From assembly GCA_945902775.1 (NCBI GenBank), contig CAMDMY010000015.1, forward strand, positions 1 to 44,464: a stretch of DNA of 44,464 nucleotides, in the 5' to 3' direction. A model generated the notes under the pieces. That model did no database searches. It saw nothing but the letters and a program-made list of their open reading frames with translations, and was not told the DNA's origin. The position numbers and the translations under genes were made by a program. Shown here piece after piece: positions 24,525 through 33,713 of this stretch. Position 1 is the first letter of the stretch; every line of letters begins with the position of its first letter. Origin of the DNA: Chryseobacterium gleum (GTDB taxonomy: Bacteria > Bacteroidota > Bacteroidia > Flavobacteriales_D > Crocinitomicaceae).

Positions 24525-26519
24525 ATGCTTTTGTATTTATTTTTATACTTCATTAGTTTTACTCTACTTTTTTTGGTGGGACATTGTGTATTATCACTAT
24601 TCTCAACAAATAAAGAATCCAATTTTAGCACTCTTTTTTTCAAGTTATTCATTGGACTCGTTAGTTCTGTGTCACTTTTTTCTATTCTAAAAACGAATGG
24701 ATTAACAATTAATACTGGACTTCTGTTTATTGCTTTTCTTTATATCTTAATTACGAAACAAAAATTAAATTTCACAAACTATTTTCAACGCATTAAACTT
24801 ACAAAAGTCGATTACATTCAAGTATCGAGTTTAATTATTATATCAAGTTGTGTGTTTTTTTGGAAGTATTACTGCCTTTTTAACAATAATCAAGAATTTC
24901 CTATAGTCATCAACTCTGATTCTATTTTTCATTCCAATATATCCATTTTTTTAAACTCGGTTGGAGTTGAGAGTTTAAACACAAACTATTATTATCCACC
25001 AGACGGAACACACCCCTATCATTATTTTGAAGGATGGACAATCGCTTTTTTCTCATCTATTTTGAATTTAAACGCTTGGATTACGGAAGAAATTATTGTG
25101 TATCCAATCTTCGCATTACTAATCATTTCAGGTATATGGAGTTTAATAGAAAAAATTACTCAACTCACTCTGTTCTCAAAAATTGCAAGTATTTCAGTAT
25201 TATTTTTTAGTAGCTTTTACATTGCCAATTTATCTCAATTTGGTTCGGTTTTTAATTTAAAAGATACACATTGTTTTAATTTTAATGCAATTGATGAATT
25301 TTGGGGACTGAAATTAGCTGTCGCCTATATTTTCTCAATCGCTGGAATGAATTTACTTATTGATAAAAAAATAATCGAGTCTGCCTTGTTATTATTGGCC
25401 CTTCCTGTAATATCAATTACATTGGCGCCAGGAGTTTTTATGGCAACTTCAATCTTGTTATTTATCCTTTTTATTTTTAATAAAAAACTAAAAATAGATA
25501 CTAAAATTTCATTTTTACATTTAGGTATTCCTATCCTTGTCTTTGTATTTATCATTCTCTTTTACAGATTTAGTGGAGCATCTCAAGAATACATACAAAC
25601 TCCTTCAAAAGCTGATTTTTTAAATGAATTCAATTCCATATCTGCAATAAAAAATAAAATTAGTTTCTTTATTTATAGAATACTACAAATTATTGTTCTC
25701 TACGCTCCTGTTTGGATTCTATTTCTAGTTTCCTATTTTTCGAATAAACTAAATTGGAAAAACAAACTTTCACAACTGTCATTTCTTTTCTATTTTATCG
25801 TCTTCCTTGTCAATTCCTCATTAATTGTATGGCTATTATTATCTTTCGGTTTTGGAAGTAAAGCTTATTTCTTTTATGCTTCTCTTCCTTTTATTAATAT
25901 TTTTTCTGTTTTACTTTTAATTATTTCTCAAGAACTAACTGATTCAAAAACAATCAAATGGAGTATTCGTTTTTTTATTTTACTAACGATTTCAATCTTT
26001 GCCTTTAGAAGTTATTCCATATATACAGAAAACAAAAAGAAACTATGGGATAATTACTCACCTGAATTTATTTCAAAAGTTTATACTGCATCGAAACAAG
26101 TAAAAAATACACTTGGAGGAAGATTTGAGGGGAATGAATATTTTAACAATCCGGTTTTTATTGACAATGTAGATCACTTTGGTCCATTTTTAAGTGGCTT
26201 TAATAAAAACCGTCATCATTCTTTTATTCCAACTTCACTTTCTTCAATAGAAGTTTCAAAAGAGCAATTAAAAAACACATTGAATAAAAACTATATACTG
26301 ACTTCTCCGTTTTATATTTTTCAAAAACAATTAAAAAAATCTAAAAAATTTATTTCTAACGGACAAGCTAGATTAGAATTCATTAAAAAAAATAAAATTG
26401 ATTATTTGATTATTAACAAAAATATTGAACTTGATTCTATTATAAAACCTTTTATAAAAAGAGAAATTAAGGATAAAAAATCAGGTATTTCATTTATCTT
26501 ATTAAATCCTATTAAATAA
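24525..26519 (+). CDS. Large polytopic membrane protein, GT-C-like
   Basis: A 664-aa protein with about twelve hydrophobic segments and a soluble tail from about 510. An extracytoplasmic loop has VINSDSIFHSNIS (128-140, D132) and HPYHYFEGW (163-171). The downstream gene has an equivalent SADILEYATF plus GPYHYYEIW pair, so the two are tandem paralogues. The acidic residue followed by an aromatic/His-rich segment in the first large loop resembles GT-C active-site layout, but I recognise no named family. Gap to the preceding gene is 3 bp. Likely transfers a lipid-linked sugar or sugar phosphate (inference). Confidence 0.7.
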   Translation: MLLYLFLYFISFTLLFLVGHCVLSLFSTNKESNFSTLFFKLFIGLVSSVSLFSILKTNGLTINTGLLFIAFLYILITKQKLNFTNYFQRIKLTKVDYIQVSSLIIISSCVFFWKYYCLFNNNQEFPIVINSDSIFHSNISIFLNSVGVESLNTNYYYPPDGTHPYHYFEGWTIAFFSSILNLNAWITEEIIVYPIFALLIISGIWSLIEKITQLTLFSKIASISVLFFSSFYIANLSQFGSVFNLKDTHCFNFNAIDEFWGLKLAVAYIFSIAGMNLLIDKKIIESALLLLALPVISITLAPGVFMATSILLFILFIFNKKLKIDTKISFLHLGIPILVFVFIILFYRFSGASQEYIQTPSKADFLNEFNSISAIKNKISFFIYRILQIIVLYAPVWILFLVSYFSNKLNWKNKLSQLSFLFYFIVFLVNSSLIVWLLLSFGFGSKAYFFYASLPFINIFSVLLLIISQELTDSKTIKWSIRFFILLTISIFAFRSYSIYTENKKKLWDNYSPEFISKVYTASKQVKNTLGGRFEGNEYFNNPVFIDNVDHFGPFLSGFNKNRHHSFIPTSLSSIEVSKEQLKNTLNKNYILTSPFYIFQKQLKKSKKFISNGQARLEFIKKNKIDYLIINKNIELDSIIKPFIKREIKDKKSGISFILLNPIK

Positions 26520-26535
26520 AAACGAAACAATAAAT

Positions 26536-28446
26536 ATGATTTATTTTGTTATTCTAATAGTATTCTTGGGAGTTATCGTAGGCTTCAGTCAATTCATTAA
26601 AATTGAATCGATTGAGGAATCAAATTTAAATTTTTTCGTACGTCAATTAAGTGTTGTTACAATCGCTATTTCTTTATTCGCAGCCATTGCTACAAAAGGC
26701 AAAACCATCTTTCTTCTTTTTATATTGTTATTTATTTATTTATTCATAAAGAAAAAAATTTCCTTCCAACCACCTAAACAACTAAATAACAATAACTTAA
26801 TTTCAATATTTTTAATAATTCCTATCATTATTATTCAGTTTTTACTTCAATTTGACCTATCCAAATTGACTCCCTTTTTACCTTCCGCTGATATTTTAGA
26901 ATATGCCACTTTTGCCAGTTCAATGGCACAATTTGGTAATGAAAATAAATATGAAGCATTAAATCATTTGTATCCTCACTTATTTTCAGGTGTTGGTCCT
27001 TATCATTACTACGAAATTTGGTTTACCTCACTTTTAGGTAATCCTACCGGTAAAAGTTATGCTTTACTCCTACAATTGGTTGTTTATCCCTATTTGATAT
27101 GGCTTTTTATACTAGGTATTTTATCGGTATTCGAGCAATACACAACCAAAATCACTATTAAAGAATATACTCTTTGCTTTTTATTTCTTTTTATAGGTCC
27201 AGTATATCTTTCAATCTATCAATCTATTTTTAATGATGGTGATTTTTTCTCTTCTACTGTATTTACGGTTCCTGGATTTGTAAAACAAACATTGGCCTTT
27301 TCGTATTATGGTCAAAAACACCTTCCTGTCTATATCTTCGGAATCCTCTCTTTTCTTTTTTTATTGAGAAAAGACTACACCAATGCCATTTTAATCGGTT
27401 TAATGACTTCTGTATGCTCATTTGGAACATTTCCAGGAGTATTTGGTGCGTTTGGCATATTATTTCTTTTCAAAAAAGAACTTCACACAAAATTTAATTT
27501 TATTATGTTTATTGGGATTGGGATTATTTCGGTCCTAATTATGGTTTTATTTAAGATGGAGATTAATACTGAAATTTCTCAAAAAACTTTTTATGTTCAT
27601 GATTTCTTAAAATATTTAAACCTGAAAGGAGAAATGATTCGAATAGTTACGAAGATTATGGGCCCCTTTTTATGGCTATCAATCTTGTATTTTCCTTTTA
27701 TCATTCTTTTTTATACCAACAGAAAATTGATATTTGGTGAAAAAGAATTTAAATGGTTATATCTATTAACAGGGGGATTATTTATCAGTGGTAGCTTATT
27801 TATTTCATTGGTTCAAGGATTAAATTCTGATCAATTTTTAACCAATTTAATTCCTTTGTTTAATATTAGTATTGTAATTATGGTGATTTTTCTTTATTCC
27901 CATAAAAATTTAAATTTAATGAATTTTATATTACTCATAGTTTCTATTATTCTAAATATAACCTTTACTTTAAATTACACATTTAAAAGTACTGTTTCAA
28001 ATAATCAATTATATTGTGAGAAAACAATACAAAAAATAAAAAATGAACTTCTCAAAAATAAAAACAATTGTTTAATAGCTTATTTGTTATCTAATGAAAT
28101 AATATCAATTAAACCTCCTTCAAATTGGTATTCACAAAAACCAGGTAAAATATTAATACTTGAAAATTACTTAAACTTGGTGAATATAAATTATCCTTAC
28201 ACTTCTTATGAAAGAAATACAAGTTCTATTGCATTTAGCCCTGATAATCAAATGCGATTTTACTTAAAAGACAAAAAAGTACCTATCCATAATTTTGGAA
28301 AAATTCAAGTAAACTTTTTAAAAAAGAATAAAATTAAATGGATTTTTTGTGGAAAAGGAACAACTATTTCAAAAGAAATATCACCACTAATTGAAATTTC
28401 TTTTTTCGATACAGTTTCGGGAGAAACATATCTTAAATTAAAATAA
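26536..28446 (+). CDS. Large polytopic membrane protein, GT-C-like (paralogue of preceding gene)
   Basis: A 636-aa protein with about twelve hydrophobic segments and a soluble C-terminal region (about 500-636). SADILEYATFASSM (117-130, D119) and GPYHYYEIW (154-162) align with the preceding gene's D132 and HPYHYFEGW, and both have the same segment order. Sequence similarity elsewhere is low, so the duplication is old. The tail carries a KKNKIKW-type segment that also occurs near the end of its neighbour (KKNKIDY). Probably a second side-branch glycosyltransferase; assignment is by topology and context only. Confidence 0.7.
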   Translation: MIYFVILIVFLGVIVGFSQFIKIESIEESNLNFFVRQLSVVTIAISLFAAIATKGKTIFLLFILLFIYLFIKKKISFQPPKQLNNNNLISIFLIIPIIIIQFLLQFDLSKLTPFLPSADILEYATFASSMAQFGNENKYEALNHLYPHLFSGVGPYHYYEIWFTSLLGNPTGKSYALLLQLVVYPYLIWLFILGILSVFEQYTTKITIKEYTLCFLFLFIGPVYLSIYQSIFNDGDFFSSTVFTVPGFVKQTLAFSYYGQKHLPVYIFGILSFLFLLRKDYTNAILIGLMTSVCSFGTFPGVFGAFGILFLFKKELHTKFNFIMFIGIGIISVLIMVLFKMEINTEISQKTFYVHDFLKYLNLKGEMIRIVTKIMGPFLWLSILYFPFIILFYTNRKLIFGEKEFKWLYLLTGGLFISGSLFISLVQGLNSDQFLTNLIPLFNISIVIMVIFLYSHKNLNLMNFILLIVSIILNITFTLNYTFKSTVSNNQLYCEKTIQKIKNELLKNKNNCLIAYLLSNEIISIKPPSNWYSQKPGKILILENYLNLVNINYPYTSYERNTSSIAFSPDNQMRFYLKDKKVPIHNFGKIQVNFLKKNKIKWIFCGKGTTISKEISPLIEISFFDTVSGETYLKLK

Positions 28447-28454
28447 AATAGAAA

Positions 28455-29567
28455 ATGAGTAATCCTAAAGCAATATACTTTAAAAACTTAGATGGTCTCA
28501 GAGCATTTGCTGCCCTTTCCGTTTTATTATATCATTCCGCACATTGGTATAAAATTCCTCATAATTTTAAATTATATTACTTTTTAACATTTGGTGATAA
28601 GGGAGGAGCTTGTGGTGTTCAGTTTTTTCTAATATTAAGTGGTTTTTTAATAACCTATTTATTATTTACTGAACAGGGTACAAACAAAAAAATAAACATA
28701 TTCAATTTCTATATTAGACGGTTACTTAGAGTCTGGCCTTTATATTATTTAACCTTATTGATTGGCTTTTACATTTATCCTTTAATATTAAAATTCATAA
28801 CTGGACAAAATTACATAGAAAATGCTAGTCTATTTTTGTACTCTATATTTGCGGTTAATTTTGATCACATATATAATGGGAATCCAAGCATTGGAATATT
28901 AGGTGTACAATGGAGTGTAGCTATTGAAGAACAATTTTATCTCTTTTGGCCTTTATTTTTTTACATATCAATTAAATCCAACTATTTTCCAGTATTTCTA
29001 ATTTTAGTAACTCTATTTTCTGAATTATTTTACCTTCAAAACTTTAACACTTATATTGGATATTATCATTTTTATTCAAATATTCGTTTTTTAGCAATTG
29101 GAGGTTTAATTTCATATATAAGTTTTTATAAACTCAATTGGATTGACTATTTTTTTAAAATGATAAGTTTGAAAAAAAATATGATAATTTATTCATTTTG
29201 TATTTCCTTACTTTTTTTAAATAATTTTTTAGTTGCAAAATCTACTTTTTTTAATTTAATTTTTGAAATAATTCCAATTTTATTTTTCTCCTATGTGATT
29301 TTAGAGCAAAATTATTCTGGAAATTCATTTGTAAAATTAGGAAAATATAAAACATTAAATTGGTTAGGTAAAATAAGTTATGGAATTTATTTGTACCATA
29401 TGATTGTTATCTACTTAATAACAAACTTAACTACAAACTATAAAGAATTTTATTTAATTAAAATTATAATTACAACAATTTTAACTTTATTAATAAGTCA
29501 TTTAAGTTATATTTATTTCGAGAAATATTTTATTAGCTTAAAGCATAAGTTTTCGAATATACTTTAA
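28455..29567 (+). CDS. Acyltransferase 3 membrane O-acyltransferase
   Basis: A 370-aa polytopic protein with the AT3 pattern: NLDGLRAFAALSV (11-23), H27 in LLYHSAH, FLILSGFLITYLL, RRLLRVWPLYYL and QWSVAIEEQFYLFWP. It ends the rightward group that begins with a DPM1-like GT2 and three GT-C-like proteins, so it probably acylates the side branch those genes add. The last five sense codons and the stop lie in a 15-bp perfect inverted repeat shared with the convergent gene's end. It is less like the tandem pair at 18580-20740 than they are like each other. Confidence 0.92.
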   Translation: MSNPKAIYFKNLDGLRAFAALSVLLYHSAHWYKIPHNFKLYYFLTFGDKGGACGVQFFLILSGFLITYLLFTEQGTNKKINIFNFYIRRLLRVWPLYYLTLLIGFYIYPLILKFITGQNYIENASLFLYSIFAVNFDHIYNGNPSIGILGVQWSVAIEEQFYLFWPLFFYISIKSNYFPVFLILVTLFSELFYLQNFNTYIGYYHFYSNIRFLAIGGLISYISFYKLNWIDYFFKMISLKKNMIIYSFCISLLFLNNFLVAKSTFFNLIFEIIPILFFSYVILEQNYSGNSFVKLGKYKTLNWLGKISYGIYLYHMIVIYLITNLTTNYKEFYLIKIIITTILTLLISHLSYIYFEKYFISLKHKFSNIL

Positions 29568-29576
29568 GCTAATAAA
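29529..29576. terminator. Bidirectional hairpin containing both convergent stop codons
   Basis: Arms 29529-29543 and 29562-29576 are perfect 15-bp inverted repeats around an 18-nt loop. The right arm holds the TAA of the rightward AT3 gene (29565-29567) and the TAG of the leftward AT3 gene (minus strand, 29571-29569). The location at the only 1-bp convergent junction suggests a terminator shared by both strands. There is no strong U-tract after either arm, so it could instead stabilise the 3' ends. Confidence 0.65.
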
Positions 29577-30678
29577 TTCTTGCTGGAAAATTTTTATCTC
29601 TCTTTTTTAAGAAATATTTTTCAATAGAGTATGTAATTGCAATTCCAATCAATATAGAAATAAATGACGTTACAATAAAATTTAACCTGTGATTATAATA
29701 AGGTGTATGATCATATATTATTCGCATCAATTTTTTAATTACAAAAATATGGAATATATATATTGAATATGAGCTATAACCTATTTTAGAGACCATATTT
29801 ACAATTGGTTTGGAGAAAATTCTATTTAATTGTTCATTAATATTTCTTTCCATTAAAAAATAGATTAATAATAGACCAAATGAAACAAAAAGTAGTGTAA
29901 ATCCAATTGTTACAGTAAAATAACTGACATTTGCTGGAGTATATGTAGTCCAAAAAAGACCTATCACAATAAACGTAAGTATTACAACTTTAAACTTCAA
30001 AAGTTTTGCCAAAATAGATCTTTTAAAAAAATAAAAATAGGCAATTAACACACCTGCAAATAATGAATCTATCCGTAAATGTGTCATCGTAAAACTTTTA
30101 TTAGTTAGATTATAGGAATCATTAAACGATATACGAAACAATAGACATAAAACCATTAATCCGAAAATTGAAAACTCAATTACACCAAATTTTAACGAAT
30201 CATGATCCACTTTCAATGAAATCCATTTTTTCTTTAAACTGAGCCACAAAATAAAAACTAAACCAATATAAAAATGTTCTTCAACAGCTAACGACCAAGA
30301 AACTGGATTTATAGCTCCTACACCATTTGTATAATTTTGAATAAAAAATAACTCACTAAATATATCTAATATTTTAACATCCTTCTTAAAAATAAATACA
30401 CTCAAATAGATCAGAAAAGAGATATAATAGATTGGGTAAATTTTATATCCTCTTCTAATCAAAAAAAGACCAGGTTTGATATCTCCAAATTTTAAATATT
30501 CTTTAAATAATAATCCTGAAACTAAATAGCCACTTAAAACAAAAAATAAATCGACTCCAATCCATCCCATTTCAGTAGTAAATTTAAATAATGGTTGGTG
30601 CCTCAATAAAACTAATAAAATAGCTATTCCTCTTAAAAAATCAAGTTCTCTTAATCTGCTTTTATTCATCTGATTCAA
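29569..30678 (-). CDS. Acyltransferase 3 membrane O-acyltransferase
   Basis: A 369-aa polytopic protein: ELDFLRGIAILLV (11-23), H27 in LLRHQPLF, VDLFFVLSGYLVSGLL, RRGYKIYPIYY and NPVSWSLAVEEHFYIG give a clear AT3 call. The VEEHFY variant and the FFVLSGYLV segment place it in a different subgroup from the other three AT3 genes in the window. It is the last gene of the long leftward operon and follows an SGNH-like gene by 36 bp. AT3 enzymes sometimes work with separate SGNH proteins, so the pair could act together on periplasmic sugars (inference). Confidence 0.92.
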   Translation of the reverse strand: MNQMNKSRLRELDFLRGIAILLVLLRHQPLFKFTTEMGWIGVDLFFVLSGYLVSGLLFKEYLKFGDIKPGLFLIRRGYKIYPIYYISFLIYLSVFIFKKDVKILDIFSELFFIQNYTNGVGAINPVSWSLAVEEHFYIGLVFILWLSLKKKWISLKVDHDSLKFGVIEFSIFGLMVLCLLFRISFNDSYNLTNKSFTMTHLRIDSLFAGVLIAYFYFFKRSILAKLLKFKVVILTFIVIGLFWTTYTPANVSYFTVTIGFTLLFVSFGLLLIYFLMERNINEQLNRIFSKPIVNMVSKIGYSSYSIYIFHIFVIKKLMRIIYDHTPYYNHRLNFIVTSFISILIGIAITYSIEKYFLKKRDKNFPARIY

Positions 30679-30714
30679 TTCGTTGTTTAGTCTTCTATAT
30701 TTTTAAAAAGCATT

Positions 30715-31671
30715 CTATAAATTCTTTTTAATCATATCGTAAAACAAACGACTAAAAAGTAATTGTCCTTTCGCATTTAAATGATCAGAATTTATAAATA
30801 ACTTTTCATCTCCAAATGAATCAAGATAATTTATCTTTCCAATCATCTTTTTTTTAGGAAAAATTGAAGCTAATTTAATATCCATATATTTTTTAATGTC
30901 TTTGCATTCCTTTAAATATTTTTTTGTGAAATCAGATCTTCTAGGCATTGTAACTGCATAAAAATCAATCTTTTTACACTTACATAATTCCACCATTTTA
31001 GCCAAATACTTAAATTCAAGATCAGACCATCCATATTCGGATATTTGAAAAGTTTCACTTACTGCAGGATTAAATTCTTTTGGAGCTTCCATAGAAATTT
31101 TAGCTCCTAAATCAGACGGAATAATGGTATTCTTTCTTAATTTACTCTTGTCACTTGAAAAGAAATAATCGTATAAATTAGTAAATCGATCAAAGAAAAC
31201 CATGTTGTCATGGTCTCCAAAGTAATTAACACATTCCAAAAAATTATAATCCAAATAATAGTAATGATAACGATTTTTAAAATACCCCCTAGTATAAATA
31301 ATAGGATCTATTCCATAATAAAGTTTCGAAACGTTACTCAGGTCTAAATTCTTTAAAATGAAGTAGGATTCAATAGGATCTCTAGCATCAAATCCAATAT
31401 TTACAAATGAGATTGTATCATGCGCTAATTGATTCAATAATTTAGGATTAAACCCAAATCGAACAGTAGAATTCCCCCCTATTAATACTGTATTTTTTTT
31501 AGGTAAACAATTTACCCATTTATTTAAATGAATTGGTTTATCAAATACTTTTTCAAATTTATTATCAGAAAAAATATCCTTTTTAAACATGATAATACAA
31601 CTCTCACAAACCAAAATAATAACAAGAGGTATGGAAATAAATTTTAAAACCTTTTTTAAAAACAATTTCAT
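30715..31671 (-). CDS. SGNH/GDSL hydrolase-like protein with N-terminal membrane anchor
   Basis: A 318-aa protein with one hydrophobic helix (about 9-29) and a periplasmic domain. Block I is LIGGNSTVRFG (63-73, nucleophile S68) and the last block is FINSDHLNAKG (292-302). In the usual D-x-x-H motif the Asp three residues before the His is Asn294 here, so the triad looks altered. Related anchored proteins (AlgX/AlgJ, DUF1574 type) take acyl groups from MBOAT or AT3 partners and place them on polysaccharide. It overlaps the GT61 gene by 4 nt. Confidence 0.68.
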   Translation of the reverse strand: MKLFLKKVLKFISIPLVIILVCESCIIMFKKDIFSDNKFEKVFDKPIHLNKWVNCLPKKNTVLIGGNSTVRFGFNPKLLNQLAHDTISFVNIGFDARDPIESYFILKNLDLSNVSKLYYGIDPIIYTRGYFKNRYHYYYLDYNFLECVNYFGDHDNMVFFDRFTNLYDYFFSSDKSKLRKNTIIPSDLGAKISMEAPKEFNPAVSETFQISEYGWSDLEFKYLAKMVELCKCKKIDFYAVTMPRRSDFTKKYLKECKDIKKYMDIKLASIFPKKKMIGKINYLDSFGDEKLFINSDHLNAKGQLLFSRLFYDMIKKNL

Positions 31672-32720
31672 GATTTACTATTTACAAGGATTCTTTCAAT
31701 ATTATTCTTAAACTCAATTATATCAACTTCTAAATTTCTTGAATAAAAATCTTTTTCGCCTTGATCTATTGTTTGGCAGAATTGAACGTAATAATCAATC
31801 TTCAATAATGAGGCTATTCTCCAAAATGGAAAACGAAACTGTTTATGATTTTCTACTAAGGGGGTTAATTCGAACAAAATACTCTTGGGATTCATAAACA
31901 TCGTGTTGGTTAATCCTGCTCCATGCATTGAAATTAAAATTTCAGCATTTTTCATGAGGATAACTTGTTCATTTATAGAATAATCTTCAAAACATATTGA
32001 TTGAAAACCATACTCTTGCAAAAAGAGTTCAATAGCCTCTTCGTTTATTATTTTCCTCCTATTTGCTTTTTTACGTGTGACATAAATCCGTTTTATAGGT
32101 GTTACATTATCATTAACTATTACACTTTCAGAACTAAATAAATTTCTAACAGTTTCTAGATGATCAGGATAAAACTGAGATGTCCATGGACGTACCTGTG
32201 CAAAAATGAAATTCTTAACAAACATGTGATGATCAGACTTCACAATTTCCATTTTTAAATTTGGAAATAAAGTCAAAGAATCTTTAACATATGAAATTGT
32301 TTTCCATTCTTCAGGAACCAATAAAGTCGCATTTGGATATTTTTGGTGAATAACAATTAGACGTGGTAAATAGGTCGTTAACCAAGAAAAATAACCAAAC
32401 CAAGGGGTGTGAATGGTAAAATATTCTCCTTCATTAAAATGTTGAGAAGGTAAACTTTTACCAAATTTAGAAACCAAATATTGTTCAACAGCAATTCTCC
32501 AATGTTGTTTATAAAAAGTAGAATCATACTTACCAATTAAATTTTCAGCTGATTTGAAAGGTAAAAATAAACGATGAATCAACAGTCCCCAATGCGAAAT
32601 AAACACATTTTTCAGTTTCTTAATTTTTAAGTTTTTATTCTTATACCTCTCCTTCGATAAAAACAAATACAGCTTATCTTTTGATACATTCAAAGGGAGT
32701 TTTGTACGTATATTTTTCAT
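31668..32720 (-). CDS. GT61 family (DUF563) glycosyltransferase
   Basis: A 350-aa protein with the GT61 hallmarks: RIYVTRKKANRR (211-222), an E-x-YGFQ segment (236-240) and ILISMHGAGLTNTMFM (261-276), including the HGAG turn at 266-269. The family includes xylosyl-, arabinosyl- and N-acetylglucosaminyl-transferases in plants and animals and bacterial polysaccharide enzymes; donor and acceptor here are unknown. No membrane segment is seen, so it acts in the cytoplasm. It lies between two SGNH-like genes, 1 bp after one and overlapping the other by 4 nt. Confidence 0.86.
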   Translation of the reverse strand: MKNIRTKLPLNVSKDKLYLFLSKERYKNKNLKIKKLKNVFISHWGLLIHRLFLPFKSAENLIGKYDSTFYKQHWRIAVEQYLVSKFGKSLPSQHFNEGEYFTIHTPWFGYFSWLTTYLPRLIVIHQKYPNATLLVPEEWKTISYVKDSLTLFPNLKMEIVKSDHHMFVKNFIFAQVRPWTSQFYPDHLETVRNLFSSESVIVNDNVTPIKRIYVTRKKANRRKIINEEAIELFLQEYGFQSICFEDYSINEQVILMKNAEILISMHGAGLTNTMFMNPKSILFELTPLVENHKQFRFPFWRIASLLKIDYYVQFCQTIDQGEKDFYSRNLEVDIIEFKNNIERILVNSKS

Positions 32721-32721
32721 A

Positions 32722-33660
32722 TTAAAAACCTATTCTATTAAAACAATAAGTCGTAAATTGATCTGCGCCATCACCATTTAAATGAATTCCATCAATAAAA
32801 AAAGAATCATCCCACTTTCGTTCATTCGAATTAACAAAATTTCCTCCTCGGTTACAAACAATATTTTCCACCTTTTTACAATGTGTTAACAATATTTCAC
32901 TATCTTTTTTAATTAATGTTTTTTCTCTTGTCGGAGATTGAAAAAAGAAAAATTGTATATTATTCTCTTTACAATAATTTGATATACTATCTAAGTAAAT
33001 ATAGTATATATTTTCAGGTTCCTCTATGAAAGAATTATTCCATCTCTGCAAATTATACTGAAAATTTTTCGAATCAATCTGAATTCCTCCATTATCATCA
33101 TACTTCAAAGTCATAGAAAAATTTCTACCTGACTTATATTCTTTTTTTAATAAACTTTCTCTAAAATAATACTTTAAATTAAAATATTCTAAATGATAAA
33201 AAATCGATTTTGTAGACATTAAGTACTCAACTATTTTATTGATTTTATATTCATTTTCGTCTAAATCATTTTTACCTTTAGCTGTAAAATCAATAATATT
33301 ACTAACAAAAATCAAAGATTTTGGCTTCTTAATTTTTGTTTGAATTTTTAATAAATCAAAATCCGTTTTTAACTTAACCCCCCACGATGATAGATTTAAA
33401 TAAGACTTTGATTTTAATCTATCCATCACAATTTTTGAAGACAAATTATTCAACGTCATAGAGGACCCTATAGAAAGTATATCAACTTTTTTATTCCTAG
33501 AAAACTCCAATTTATCGTTAAAAGAAAAACTTGAAGTAAACTTGGGTGGTGGAATATCATCCCAATCAAGATCATATTTATAAACATAACTCCCTATGAT
33601 ACAAATAAAAAATAAACTACTAAATAAAATAAAGAGAATTATCTTTTTAAAAAATTTCAT
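32722..33660 (-). CDS. SGNH/GDSL hydrolase-like protein, membrane anchored
   Basis: A 312-aa protein with an N-terminal membrane helix (about 6-27). Block I is SIGSSMTLNNLSS (63-75), giving a likely nucleophile Ser in GSS (65-67). The final block FFIDGIHLNGDG (287-298) has the canonical D290-x-x-H293. Of the three SGNH-like proteins here it alone keeps that pair. It follows the MBOAT gene at 33714 by 53 bp, fitting the known MBOAT-plus-SGNH arrangement for O-acetylation of exported polysaccharide (as in alginate and peptidoglycan systems). The short gap upstream is AT-rich with only weak hairpins. Confidence 0.72.
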   Translation of the reverse strand: MKFFKKIILFILFSSLFFICIIGSYVYKYDLDWDDIPPPKFTSSFSFNDKLEFSRNKKVDILSIGSSMTLNNLSSKIVMDRLKSKSYLNLSSWGVKLKTDFDLLKIQTKIKKPKSLIFVSNIIDFTAKGKNDLDENEYKINKIVEYLMSTKSIFYHLEYFNLKYYFRESLLKKEYKSGRNFSMTLKYDDNGGIQIDSKNFQYNLQRWNNSFIEEPENIYYIYLDSISNYCKENNIQFFFFQSPTREKTLIKKDSEILLTHCKKVENIVCNRGGNFVNSNERKWDDSFFIDGIHLNGDGADQFTTYCFNRIGF

Positions 33661-33713
33661 TATAACAATTATTTTATTGTTTTATAAAATATAGTATTTG
33701 AAAATTAAAATGA

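Noticed and set aside
33661-33713. Hairpin in the gap between an MBOAT and an SGNH-like gene
   Set aside because: The 7-bp arms (ATTTTAT/ATAAAAT) are A/T only and have no U-tract; expected by chance in this composition.
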